A stretch of DNA of 64,000 bases from contig CM057834.1 of the NCBI GenBank assembly GCA_030068075.1, positions 96,117,119-96,181,118 of the forward strand, written 5' to 3'. Source of the stretch: Paguma larvata (taxonomy: Eukaryota > Chordata > Mammalia > Carnivora > Viverridae). Below the pieces are notes generated by a model. It worked only from the letters and a program-made list of their open reading frames with translations, searched no databases and was not told the DNA's origin. Shown here in pieces: positions 35,391 through 49,160 of the stretch (positions are counted from its first letter, which is position 1; each line of letters opens with the position of its first letter). The translations under genes were made by a program, and so were the position numbers.

Positions 35391-35516
35391 ATAAAAGAAG
35401 AAGAAAGAGGAGGAGGAGGAGGGGGAGGAGGAGGAGGAGGAGGAAGAGGAGGAGGAGGAGAAGAGGAGGAGGAGGAAGAAGAGGAAGAAGGAGAAAAAGA
35501 TGATGATGATGATGAT
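35391..35516. repeat. (GAA)/(GGA)n polypurine tract ending in (GAT)n
   Basis: About 110 bases of almost pure purine on the + strand are built of GGA, GAA and AGG units and end in several GAT units. A mirror-symmetric purine run of this kind can form triplex DNA. It abuts a CanSINE at its 3' side. Confidence 0.95.
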
Positions 35517-35517
35517 T

Positions 35518-35740
35518 GGGGCATCTGGGTGGCTCAGTCAGTTAACCAACTAACTCTTGATTTTGACTCAGGTCACAATCTTGAGGTTCATGAATGAGAT
35601 CAATCAAGCCCCACGTTGGGCTCTGCACTGACAGCAGAAAGCCTGTTTGAAATTCTCTATCCCTCTCTCCCTGCCCCTTCCCTCCCTTCCCCCATGCACT
35701 CGCACACTTCCTCTCTTTCTAAATAAATGGATAAACATTT
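35518..35740 (+). mobile_element. CanSINE, sense, next to polypurine tract
   Basis: GGGGCATCTGGGTGGCTCAG is followed by a diverged body and a TAAATAAATGGATAAAC tail. AAAAGAAGAAGAAA occurs both before the purine tract (about 35393) and after the SINE (about 35742), so the target duplication appears to enclose tract and SINE together. Confidence 0.93.
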
Positions 35741-35757
35741 AAAAAGAAGAAGAAAAT

Positions 35758-36420
35758 ATATCCAAACATTCTCCGCTGTAGAATGAGGCTAAAATATCTG
35801 CTCTGCCTATTATCAGTTTTATTGTACAAGTCAAACGAGATTTTGTGCAGAATAGGCCTATCAATCCTGAAGCTTCATTTTAAGAAAGAAGAAACAAATC
35901 ATCAAAACTGCAACAGCATTTGTGGGTCTTCCCAGCAAACTCACTGTGTGTCCCTGTCCTTGTCTTTTCCCTTTACCTGCTCCATATTGAATGACCTAAT
36001 ATCTCAATATCACCTCACCTGCTCGAAGAGCTCAGAGCCAAAAAGTCTACTATTCTGGTCAGTTGTTAAATTTGTCACTCAGCACATTAAGTCTGGAGGT
36101 GATTTGTTTAAGAAAACATGTGTTGAGTTACAAGGAAAGTAAAGAGTGCCACCTGCTGGCCCATGAGAGACTGGACCAAGAGCTGTGCATGGTTCTGTCC
36201 CATTTATGGTTTTTAGTCACTCGGATGGAGTCAGGAACCAGATTGATTCAAAGGTAATTTCCAGTACGCCAACATGCCACCTGGTGCATTTCTCTTTTCA
36301 CGTAATCTCTTTTCCCCCTGTAAGGATTCAAGATCTAAAATTACCTTTAAGACTAGCTGTATTTCATTTCATTAGTTCTCTTTGATTCCCTTGCAAATTA
36401 GATCATAGCATGTTGCCATT
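35758..36420. other. Intronic stretch with no recognised element
   Basis: The + frame at 35783-36142 (119 codons) has no recognisable content. Confidence 0.4.
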
Positions 36421-36555
36421 TGAAGGGAGCTTAGAGATTAGTTCAGTGTTTTCAAACACATTTTGGACACAGAAACTCTGGGAAAGCTATAGATGTGATC
36501 CTCATTTCAGACACCAGTAAACTGGGGCCCAAAAGGTGAAAAGGCAAACTATGAT
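36421..36555. mobile_element. Ancient mammalian interspersed repeat (MIR/L2 type, unassigned)
   Basis: GAAGGGAGCTTAGAGATTAG, ATCCTCATTTCAGACACCAG and AAACTGGGGCCC resemble the class of old repeats with a 'GGAAGGGACCTTAGAG' start. The family and orientation were not fixed. Confidence 0.4.
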
Positions 36556-38246
36556 GGGAAGTCGCATCTACTGATTCCCAAATCATTCCCTGTAACAGTT
36601 AATATGCTTTCAGCTGGAATCAAAATGGCTTAAACAATAGTGGATGTCTTGCATGGAAAGTGTTGAGTGACTCTGGGAATAATTTAGAGGCTGACCAACA
36701 TCACCAAAGACCCTGGTTTATCCCATTGTCCTTCCTGTTCTCGGCATTTCTGATTTACAAGATGGCTCCAGCAATATTAGGAACCACACCCTCCACCCAG
36801 GATCAAGGGGCGTAAAGGGGCTATCTGTCTCCTTTCTTACGAGCTAAGAAATGTGTCCCAAAAGAGCCCTAAAGGATCTGTTCATATCTCATTAGCCAGG
36901 AGGGAATGATATGTTCCATCCTAAGTGGGATACTGGCAAAGAGCGTGAAATTGCCCTGTTTGACTGAGACAAATCCAGATTCACATTCTGGGTCTGGGGA
37001 AGGGACATCCAAAGTTGAAGCATAAGATTCTATGCAAGCAGAGAGAGATTCCTGGACAAAATTAGAAAAGAGGGTTGTGGCTGTATCTTGGAGGAATATC
37101 TTATATTCTCCATGGGTCTCCCCCATTGCTGCTTGTCTTCTGAGCAAGAGGTGTTAATAGCTTTGTTCGTACCTTTCTAAAGATGCTGTGGATGACAAAC
37201 GGTCTTGGAAGACAGAAGTGGATTTGTTTCCTGACCAGGATAATGAAGCTAATGTCTCTCCTCAGGGCAAAAAACGTTGAGCTAGTTTGCTAGCAGTCCC
37301 TTTAAAAGAATGGGGTTTCTTAAGTTCAGGTTCCTCGGCTATGACATAAGCTCGCTGCATGTACAGCGTCCCTGTGGGCTGCTCCACATGAAACTTGGGG
37401 GGCAAGGGAGAACACGGGGGACCTGAAATGCATACTGCCTGCTGTGCTGTGAATAATAACATCTTTTGTGTCTGACCCAGGAATCTTCTGTCTTCTTCCA
37501 GCACATAGGAAACTATGGGAGACTAAGCTGTTAGGTTATAAATTGGGTAAAATCTGACACTTTCCAACTCTTGCCACTAATAGAAAGATAACCATCAGTG
37601 TTTGCTACAGTCTTCTTTCCAGTGAGCTACGCTGAATACGTCCCATTCTCAGATACTTATTTCTGGAAGGAAGAGTACTTCGAGTGTGTAAGAAATTTCT
37701 TTTTTACCGGCAGAAACAGGGCAACACTGCGGTCTCCAATGGAGACCCACATTAAGTAAGGACAGTGTCATTGGCTCTGGTGTCTTTTATGCTGCCTCCC
37801 TTTTATTCACTCCCTGACTTTCTCTGTAATTATCTCTTTTAAAATGTCAGCTCCTCTCACCCAGAAGAGCAAGAGCAATCAGCCACAAACTGAACTTTAG
37901 AAGCTTTTAAAACACACTTGCTGTTTGACTGGGAGATGGATTCTCAAAGGCATCCTTCAGCAAAGCCAGGGGAGCCGACATTGAATGACTGAGGAAAAGG
38001 AGCCGAATTCTTTGCTCTCACCCTGGGCCCGCAGCCCCTCCCTCAGAAGCAAGAGGAGAGATGTGGGCTGTACTCAAATTGTGAATATTTCTACATTAGA
38101 ACCTTAGTAGAGGCTCGTTAAAGAGGAATCTGCTCTCAGAGACTGTTGATGTTGAGCACCCTTACTGCACCCAACTGGTGAGAGGACTGAGCTACAGCAG
38201 GACCCTGGAGACTTCTTTTCCGTCACTAGAATGAAGCATTGGTGTT
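36556..38246. other. Intronic stretch with no recognised element
   Basis: 1.7 kb without a repeat call or plausible exon. Confidence 0.4.
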
Positions 38247-38262
38247 AAGAAGACCATGGGCC

Positions 38263-38476
38263 AGGGGAGCCTGGGTGGCTCAGTCAGTTAAGCCTATGAC
38301 TGCAGCTCAGGTCATGATCTCGTGGTTTTTAAGTTCAAACCTCACATCAGGCTCTGTGCTGATAGTGTGCAGCCTGCTTTGGATTCTGTGTTTCCCTCTT
38401 TCTGCCTCTCCTCCACTAACACTCTGTCTCTCTCTCTCAAAAATAAATAAACATTAAAATTTTTTTAATTAAACAA
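38263..38476 (+). mobile_element. CanSINE, sense
   Basis: AGGGGAGCCTGGGTGGCTC is followed by the body and an AAAAATAAATAAAC tail. A perfect 13-bp target duplication, AAGAAGACCATGG, lies at 38247-38259 and 38477-38489. Confidence 0.95.
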
Positions 38477-38489
38477 AAGAAGACCATGG

Positions 38490-38806
38490 TCTAGAGGAAG
38501 AAGAAACAGAGAATCCAGTGTGACAAGTAGAGAAAAAAGTAGAGACATTTCCTAGTTAATTGTTGATACTTAGGGTTTCTCCAAAAGGTGAAAATTTAAA
38601 GACCTGGACAAGAAGTCATCATAGCAGGAGGAGAGGAGGAGAGGAAATGAGAGCAGCATTTACCCTTCCAAGTCAAACCTTAGGGTTAAACTCAATTTAT
38701 CCCTAAATTATATTTCCCTGATGGCTGTCGATGGCTTTAAAATGAAACCATCTTTCCTATTTAGCTCAGGAACCCTTGCGTTCTTGCTTCTCTGACAACT
38801 TGCATT
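38490..38806. other. Intronic stretch with no recognised element
   Basis: No repeat signature was seen. Confidence 0.4.
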
Positions 38807-38812
38807 TAAAAA

Positions 38813-39041
38813 TGCACCTGAGTGGCTCAGTCAGTTGAGCATCCAACTTTGGCTCAGGTGATGATCTCACAGTTTGTGGGTTTGAGCCCCACAGCAGGCT
38901 CTGTGCTGACAGCTCAGAACCTGGAAACTGCTTTGGATTCTGTGTCTTCCTCTCTCTCTGCCTCACCCTCTCTCACCCTCTGTCTCTCTCTCTCAAAAAT
39001 AAATAAACGTTAAAAAAAATCTTTTTAATTAAAAAGAAATA
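38813..39041 (+). mobile_element. CanSINE, sense, head slightly truncated
   Basis: It starts at GCACCTGAGTGGCTCAG without the leading GGG and ends with an AAAAATAAATAAACG tail. Flanks AAAAATGCA lie to the left (to 38815) and to the right (39041-39049), so the head overlaps the target duplication. Confidence 0.93.
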
Positions 39042-39051
39042 AAAATGCATC

Positions 39052-40225
39052 TGCTAAGCCATAGCACTACAAGAACACAACAGATTCAATCTTAAAACCA
39101 AGTCTACTTTTCTCCTCTGACTATGCCAGAAATACAGGGAAAGATCATTCAGTCCGTGAGTCGTGTGATCGTCAACCTGCGTTGATATTTCCATAGAAAC
39201 CTTCATGAAGGTCGCTGGCCTCCACCAAGTCACAGTGACCCCTGGAGGCATGAGCTCCTAATAAAGAGGAGATACTTTACCAGGGTATGTGTAGATTCAC
39301 CACAGGTGTTAAAATTAAAGTCCTCTTGCTAATAACATAAAGGATCAAAATTCCTTGGTACAATTAGGCTGATTAAATTGAGCTCTGCATCTAATATCCC
39401 TGTGGCTTAATAAAGTTAATACAGCTTTCAGAGCGCCCTGACCCAGAGGCAGGGAACAGTCTAGGTCCTGAGAGAATCTGGCCCACTGTGGTTTTTAAAT
39501 TAGAAGTTTGATTGCTTGCGACACCATCTCAAAATGGTACCAGTCCAAAGAAGCTGAATTTTCCATTAGCCCGGGAAAAAATGACAGATATTTAATTAAA
39601 CTGCTTAGAGATTAGGCAGAAGGCTTAGTGATAGATAAAGGGGCTGAATCTCTTTATAAGCAAAGTTGGGAAATCCACTCATGTGCCACGTCTTTAATGT
39701 CAAAAAGAACTCACCAAGCCGAAGGAGTTGGGGACCCACGTGCCGCCTTGGCCTTCGCATTAAGCTTCCCTTCCTGCCAATCACAAGAAAAATATACATT
39801 TAAAAAGTATGTTTTATAAAGCGTTAGGTGGTCACTGAGGAAATTAAAACCTAAAATGTGAAGTAAGAAAGCTATGTACGACCAAAGTTGCCAAAGCAAA
39901 CCACCCTAATCATTTGTCTCTTGTTGAAAGGTGATTTATTATGGGCCTTGAGTAGATCTATGAGAAAAGAAATGATTTGTGGTCAGTGCTGGAGGGTAGG
40001 TTATGAGAAGGATCTAGAAATCCAAATGGGGAACGACTAGGTGTACGACAAATGGTTCAGGAAAAGGGTTGTTCGGCAAGAACCTCAGCTACCTTTTGGA
40101 CAGCCACGGTGACCCAAAAAAGATGCAGGTCACCTTTATTGCCTCAAGACTCCTACCTCCCTAGCTTTCGACAGAAATCGTGATATGACTACATTAATGA
40201 AATACAGTTTTGTAAGCTCTCTCAA
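39052..40225. other. Intronic stretch with no recognised element
   Basis: It is AT-rich with no repeat or exon signature. Confidence 0.4.
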
Positions 40226-40227
40226 AA

Positions 40228-40389
40228 CAGTGGCTCTCAACTCTAGCTATATATTAATATTTTCCAAGGAGCTTTTAAAATTACCAGTACCTATGTCAGA
40301 CCAACTAAGCTAGAATCCCTGGAGATGGGGCTGGACATGGGTGTTTAATAAAGCTCTCCGGGACAGAGTCCCTGCCTTGGGAGCTACTG
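40228..40389 (+). mobile_element. MER5A-type hAT DNA transposon (non-autonomous)
   Basis: It begins CAGTGGCTCTCAACTCTAGC and ends in the inverse of the same terminus, CTTGGGAGCTACTG. GGAGCTTTTAAAATTACC and GGAGATGGGGCTGG match the MER5A interior. No convincing 8-bp target duplication was seen. It lies about 420 bp upstream of exon B. Confidence 0.75.
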
Positions 40390-40409
40390 AAGAGTTACAT
40401 CATGTTTAG

Positions 40410-40605
40410 TAATCCATAGATCTGGGGCTCTGAAACCTGACAAGCCCGCGTCTAAGTCTTGGCTCCACTACTCACTAAACATAAGACACTCAGCTCATGC
40501 TTGACCTTCTCCAGGTCTGGGTTTGTTTATCTGGAAAGAGTCAATGATGGTAGCTTCATGACAAGCTTTTAAAGATGGAGTAAGGAAATAAATGTATTCC
40601 TGGTT
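40410..40605 (-). mobile_element. MIR SINE, antisense
   Basis: AAGTCTTGGCTCCACTACTC, TTCTCCAGGTCTGGGTTTG and GTCAATGATGGTAGC follow reverse MIR order. It ends about 200 bp before exon B. Confidence 0.65.
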
Positions 40606-40740
40606 CCCAATCCAAGTATATTTCCCTCCTCTTGGAGAAAATATGGTTAATTAACAGTGGATTGATGTTTTATCCTTCCTCAAATGATTTTGCCTGTGAG
40701 CTTTTATAGCAAGTGATGATGAGCTTTGTTTTTCCTCTAG

Positions 40741-43320
<2,580 letters not shown>

Positions 43321-43321
43321 A

Positions 43322-43417
43322 TGTGGTTAACATGGGCTTTGAATCCCACCTCTGCCACTTACCTGCTGAGAGACCACTGGCAGGTTATCGAGTATTTCCA
43401 AGTTAAAAAAGGATACA
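43322..43417 (-). mobile_element. MIR SINE, antisense, left half (split by a CanSINE)
   Basis: GGCTTTGAATCCCACCTCTG, CACTTACCTGCTGAGAGACC is the 5' portion of a reverse MIR. It resumes after the CanSINE at 43627. Confidence 0.75.
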
Positions 43418-43626
43418 GGGGCACCTGGGTGGCTTCATCAGTTAAATGCCCAACTCTTGGTTTTGGCTCAGGTCATGATCTCAAGGCTCACGAGCCCTTC
43501 ATTGGGCTCCGTGCTGATGGTGTGGAGGCCTGTTTGGGATTCTCTTTCTCTCTTTCTCTCCCTACCCCTCCCCTGCCCACTCTCTCTTTCTCTCAAAATA
43601 AATAAATAAAAACACTTAAAAAAAAT
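43418..43626 (+). mobile_element. CanSINE, sense, inserted into a MIR
   Basis: GGGGCACCTGGGTGGCTTC is followed by a body with CTCTTGGTTTTGG and an AAATAAATAAATAAA tail. The target duplication is imperfect: AAAAAAGGATACA (43405-43417) and AAAGAAGGGTACA (43627-43639). Confidence 0.94.
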
Positions 43627-43745
43627 AAAGAAGGGTACAATCCCTACATCTCCGGGTGGACTGAAATAGTCCAAAATAAGCACTCTTTGGAGGGTGCCTG
43701 GCATGAAGTCAGACTCATTAAATATGAGTTATTTCTTTATCTTTT
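43627..43745 (-). mobile_element. MIR SINE, antisense, right half
   Basis: It continues with GGGTGCCTGGCATGAAGTCAG and CATTAAATATGAGTTATT, the remaining reverse MIR part. Confidence 0.7.
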
Positions 43746-45735
43746 CTTTGACCTTTACTCCCTTAGCTTTCTTCCTCTGTGCATCCATGTAATGCTCACC
43801 CCCTCCTATAGAACCTGCTTCCAACTGTGTCATTTCTTCTTTCCTAAAGTACTGACCTGATACGTGTTCACTTTAACCCACATGCCCTGAAGGAAAGTTC
43901 CCGTGCATACATGTCCGTTGACATTCAAAATCAGGCTGCAGCTACTCTGCTTACCTGCCTCCGTGGCCACACAGTAGTACACAATAACCCAGGAATGTTC
44001 TCAGCTGGCCAAGAAGCCAGCATGCGTCTGTATGAAAACATCACATGCATATTAGCATCACAGCCAAGACATGTGGCCAAGTTGCCCAACAGCTCCTTCC
44101 CCATTCTAGAACAGAGGGGCTTGACTCAACCTAAGGCTAACAAGGACTGGAAGTCGTTCTTGTCTTTGCACACAGAGTGGGCTCTAAGGGAAAGCCAGCC
44201 TCCTGTCTCCTTTCTCAAAGCAACTGAAGAAACAGAGAGAACAGTCCCCCTCACTCCACATCTAAAATATAATTACCAGCTGTCATCAAAAGAGGATTAA
44301 CACAAGTCTTTAGGCACTAACTCCCATTACTTTGAGAATTATTATCGCAGTTATGATTCTGCTTTAGTCAAAAAGTAACAAATAAATTTAAACATGAAAA
44401 GTGATGTGGGAAGAAAGAAGCATTTATCTGTATTTGTCTGAAACACACAGGAAATTTTCTCATGTTGTTGGTCCAGCATGAACAATCAGCATATGATGAG
44501 CGGCTGGGAGGGCCCAGCAAAGACACTTAAGCCACATGGTGATCTGTAGCCTCACCCAACCCAGGTGCTCAGACCTACATCCCCCATGGCAGCCAAGGGC
44601 CATATTTTTCTTAGGAGATGGAGAATAGCAGACATGCTCAAGGTCATTATCTAGACTTGAGCAATGACAGGCTGGGTTGACCCAGAGCGGGCTTTGGCAC
44701 AGAGACATGTAGGGAGTTGGGAGCCCTGGCGGCTGAAGCAGCAGTATCGGGGCTGTGAAAGGGCAGAGTATCTGCTGGGACCTCAGCCTACAGCTGGTGG
44801 CCAGCCTGGGGCCCCGTTAGGGAGCTGGCGAATTGTGAGCCATCAGGGAGAGCCAGGCAGGCTATTCAAGGCAGGTGGCTGGCATAAGGGTTTATTGCAG
44901 TAAGCCAGACACAGGCCAGCACGTGTAACTGTGCTTGGCAGTAGTTTAAGGAGGAGGTCAGAGTTCAGGAGAGCTGGAGGCTGCTTTAGAAGGTTCAGGA
45001 AGATTCAAGCTCCTCAGTGGCTCTTTGAGAATCCTAACTAATGACAAATGTCCAGGCTCAACTCATTCCACTCTGACCTCTTCAGAAATCTCTCTAGAGG
45101 TTAAAGAAGGCCAACCCTTCTATGTAAGACGTAGCCTAGAAAGAGCTGAAAAACCATACTCATTCCTTCAGGGTTCTTTTGTATTCTTTGGGAAGCCTGG
45201 CTGGAGACAGGATAAGCACCGTTCTCAGGACTCAGAGCAAACCTTCCTTTCCTCCAGCAGCTTGTCAGGAAACTCCTCCTGAGCTTCCCATTGAGTTCCT
45301 GGCCAAGTTGTCCTCCTGACGAATGAGGACAGAGTGCTATGACCATTCTCTGAGCTACGCTTGGCCACCAGCCCCATAAAACAGCCCAACTTCCCCAAAC
45401 TCAGTGATATAGCTTGTTTGGTCAGCTGCTCCTCACCCCCTCTGTTTTCCAGAATCGTGAATGGATCATTCCACTGCCATCTGAAAGGCAATGCCATGGG
45501 AGGGCAAAGAGAAAAATCAACATTCGTTGTCTGAAAGGGAGGAAAATGGAATTCCCGTCATGAAGTGTACCAAAATCTGTTTATGAATAGAATGGTTCTT
45601 TTCTAGTATCCAAAAAGTTTAGAATAAAAAATATACAATCCAAGTAGCAGGAATTAAAACCCAGAAAATACGTTGCTTGTCCCCATTTCCTGCAAGCCTA
45701 CCTCAGTAACAACAACATAAATGCCGGCCAACAGG
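43746..45735. other. Intronic stretch with no recognised element
   Basis: The part 44660-44960 is GC- and purine-richer than average. The + frame at 43911-44300 (129 codons) has no recognisable domain. Confidence 0.4.
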
Positions 45736-45739
45736 TCCT

Positions 45740-45945
45740 GAGTGACAGACACTTCAAGGTCAAGGGCTCCACATCCTTTATTTACCTCTTAAAAAGTAAA
45801 TACTATTACTAATTTCTGCTTTATTTTCACAGTGAAGAAACTCAAGCTAAAGATTAGTTCACAGCCCAAAGTCGTGACAGCTGATAAGAGACAGAGCTGG
45901 GATTTGATCCCTCATACATAGTCTGATTCCAGAGATCCAGCCCTT
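45740..45945 (+). mobile_element. MIR SINE, sense
   Basis: TTTTCACAGTGAAGAAACTC, GTTCACAGCCCAAAGTCG and GAGCTGGGATTTGATCCC follow the MIR 3' half. Confidence 0.75.
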
Positions 45946-47279
45946 AAGGGTTCATCTTTGTCAAAGCAAAAATTACACACTGACATTAAACAGGCAAGAT
46001 CTCACTCAAGGTCACTGCAGAAGGGAGAGAGGCCACAACCCAGTCTGGGCTCAACTCTACTGAAACAGTGGAAGAGGGTTGTTTTCCCTGTGTTGTTTTT
46101 TAATTGTGGTAAAATACACAATGGCGAGTTTTTAAGAGTAGGATAGAAGAGATCCTAGGCCATCTGTGTTTGCTAACAACTTTACCCAAAGGAAAAGTAA
46201 ACTTTCCCCTCTTCCTGGCAGGAGGTAGTTTTACAACTTGGAGTGAGGGGCCACCCTCCCCCAGGAACTAAGAGATATAGGCAGTAGCTCCCTTGATGTT
46301 TACATTTCAAAGAGATGAGAAAGACATTCCTGGGTTGTAAAACTGGCAAAAAGACTTTCGAAAAGATTTACATCTCATAGGGGAAGAGAAAAGAATTCAC
46401 CATTGCAAGCTTTCTTAAGTAAATGTTTTAAGAAGAGGGAAGTCAGGGGCCCAATACCAGGAAGAAACTGGTCTCAAGTTGAGTCAAGCTGAGGGGAACG
46501 CTGCTGCCATCTTGGTCATTCTATACCAGCGTTTCTCTTGTGGGGTGATAGTATGGTCCACCAGGTACCTGGAAAAGCATGGTGACTTCGGAGTGCCAAC
46601 CCCAGCTACAGGCTGCAGGCAGAACTTCCTGTGGTGCAAAGGAAAAGCCATCCGGAAAGAACTTGGTGTACCCCAGATGGCAGCAGGGCCCCCATGAGGA
46701 AACACTGCTGTCCATTATGGAGTATAGAGTAGGAGCCTAGGAGGTCAGGCCTGGCCTGAGTTGGCCCTGGCAAGTATTCTGTGCATTACAAGGTCAAAAT
46801 GGCAAAGACCAAGATAGGCAGAGGACGACAGGCAGACACAGACACAGACACAAAACATTTGGAAAAAGAAGAGAAGCAGAAGCAGTCTTGGTGGAGAATG
46901 AGCCACCTTACCTGAGAGTCTTTGTGATACGAAAATTAGCTGTTGTTTCTTTTTTACTTATTTTGGTAAACCCTTTGCAAGGGTTGTCAAAGTCAACACA
47001 GATCTCTCCAGAACCCAAAGAGGTCTAGAAAACATCCATAATTCTGGTCTCCTTTCCATGATCTCCTGGTGTAATCGAACCCAAGTCCGGCACATCAGGT
47101 TGGCAGCAAGGAAAGAGCTTCTTCAAGAGGCAGCCAAACGAGGAGACAAAAGGACAAGCCTCACATCCACCTCCCCAAAGTGGGAGGGAACACATTTTTA
47201 TAATCCCAGAAGTTGAGGTTATATACATATTGATGAAAAGGGTAGAGAAATTTAGGATTATTCATTAGGAAATATGGGG
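45946..47279. other. Intronic stretch with no confident element
   Basis: A small (ACAG)-type repeat lies at about 46830-46853. Mirror open frames on both strands at 46479-46715 have no recognisable content. Confidence 0.4.
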
Positions 47280-48060
47280 CATGTGCACTGAGTGACACGG
47301 GCATAGCATCCGTCCCATGTTCACCGGGGGTGGGGACCTAACATCAGAAGGAAGCAAAATTCGGGCCCTGACTCTGTTGCCTGGTGAACTGGGGAGACCC
47401 TCAGGCCTGGGGCCTTGACCCAGCCCATCCGGGAGAGGTCACCAAAGGTTCTTGGTCTTGTCAGGAGAAAGAATTCAAGGACAGAACACAACATAGCAGA
47501 CAAGCAACATAAGTGGGAAGTTCATTAAAGTGACTGTTCACTCCCAAGACGTGAGAGTGTGTGAGCACAGAGAAAGAGCTGTGTGCCATGGGATTTGGGT
47601 TTCTATCTTTTACTGACAGTTGGTAACTGGGGAGTGGAATATGCATTGCTTGGGATGGGGATTTCTTGGAAGCAGAGTTTTGTGTCTTTTCTTTCCTTAT
47701 TTGGTCAGGGGTTTCTAATCATGGCACCCGCCCTCTTTGGCTTGTGTAGTTTGATCTGGCTTCTCGTAAACGCCTCTGACTTTCCCCATAGCTGGCCAAG
47801 CCTTCCTCATTGCTGGCCTCCAGGCATCCTGTTAGAACCGAATTGCCTACTCAAACAACATCAGGAGGTTCTCTTAGGACAAAGAAAGGATCAATGGGCT
47901 TGCCCTGAGAACCCATATAAACCGGATGGGGTCTTGGTCTCACCATCTCTGGTGAGGAAAGCAGGGCTTTGCCTGTTCCCAGGCAGGAACCATATCCACT
48001 GACCTTGAGTCCAGGCTGCTGCAGAGGCAGCTAGCGGGTTTGTTCGTGGGGACTGAAAAG
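47280..48060 (-). mobile_element. Probable endogenous-retrovirus LTR, antisense
   Basis: Read on the minus strand it contains an LTR-like order: a U3-like part, CTTTAATGAACTTCCCAC, then TTGAATTCTTTCTCCTGAC with CAAGAACC and a GGTGACCTCTCCCGGATGG block, as in many class I ERV LTRs. No gag, pol or env sequence is adjacent, so it would be a solo LTR. The ends are uncertain. Confidence 0.45.
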
Positions 48061-48374
48061 ACGCAATAGCTTATGAGGAGAAAACAGTTCTGGAAAAACA
48101 AGCTTTAAACTTTCTGCGACTTTCAACTTCATTCACCCTGCAGAGCACAGTTTTCCCAGCAGCATCCCACCCACCATCCTTCATGAATTACTTTCTTCTC
48201 TTGAAAGTATGGCAGTGTACTCACCCACTTTTCCTTCCACTTTTGCTTGCCATGACTTAGTCTCTCCTGTGAGTCTCTTCCTCTCCGTGACCAGTAGATA
48301 CTGAAGCTTCACAGAACCCTCCTCTCTGCTCCATCCATCCATTTCCCCAGGTGATCTTATCCAGTCCACTGGCA
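48061..48374. other. Intronic stretch with no recognised element
   Basis: Pyrimidine-rich, without a repeat call. Confidence 0.35.
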
Positions 48375-49160
48375 TCCAATATTATCTATGAATCAATGAC
48401 TCTTAAATGGAAATCTCTGGGCTTCACTTCTCCAGACTCTGCATGCACTTATCCAACCGTCTACTTAGCACCTCAGCTTGGATGTCCAATGGTCATCTCA
48501 GAGAAGACATGGTAGGCTCTTGATGCCTACCCCAAACCTGTTCTTCCACCAACCTTCCCATCTCAGTAAATGGCATTACCACCTACCCATCTTTGCTTGA
48601 GCCCAAAATTTGGAGTTGTCTTTGATTCCTCTCTTTTCCTTATCACTCCCCATCAGAAGTAAGTCTTATGACTCTACCTCTTGACTGTGCCCAAAGTGCA
48701 TCCACTGCTCCCATTCCTCAGGTCCTACCATAGTCAGAGCCACAGTTGTGTCTTGCTTGAACTGTTGCAGGATGTCTCCTGGACAAACACAAAGAGCTGT
48801 TGTGGCTGGTTGCCACAGGTTTTGGTATGTGCCGTGGACACGCCAAGCTTATTCCTGCTCAAGAGCATTTGCACTGGCTGTTTCCTCTGCCTGAAATACC
48901 TCCCCAGACACTGACAAGGCCAGATCCTTCTTGCTCTTCGTGTCTCAGCTTCCTTTACCTTCTCAAGGAGGCCTTCTATGACCACTCAATCAGAAGTAAG
49001 CAATCACTTCCCATTTTACATTCTCCTTAGAACGTGATATTCTCATTTCTTTTTGTGTCCTTCCCCGAGACGGTAGGCTCCATGACAACAGAGATCCAGA
49101 ATAATGCTGCAGTGGTTGCCCAGAGAGTATTGGCTGAGTATACAGTGGAACAGATAAGTG
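48375..49160 (+). mobile_element. L2 LINE 3' part, sense
   Basis: Blocks in L2 order are CACTTATCCAACCGTCTAC, CAGCTTGGATGTCCAATG, CCATCTCAGTAAATGGC, TTGGAGTTGTCTTTGATTCC, CATTTGCACTGGCTGTTTCC, AAGGAGGCCTTCTATGACC and GTAGGCTCCATGACAACAG. This covers the end of ORF2 and the 3' UTR. Stops break every frame. It is the clearest L2 in the window. Confidence 0.8.
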
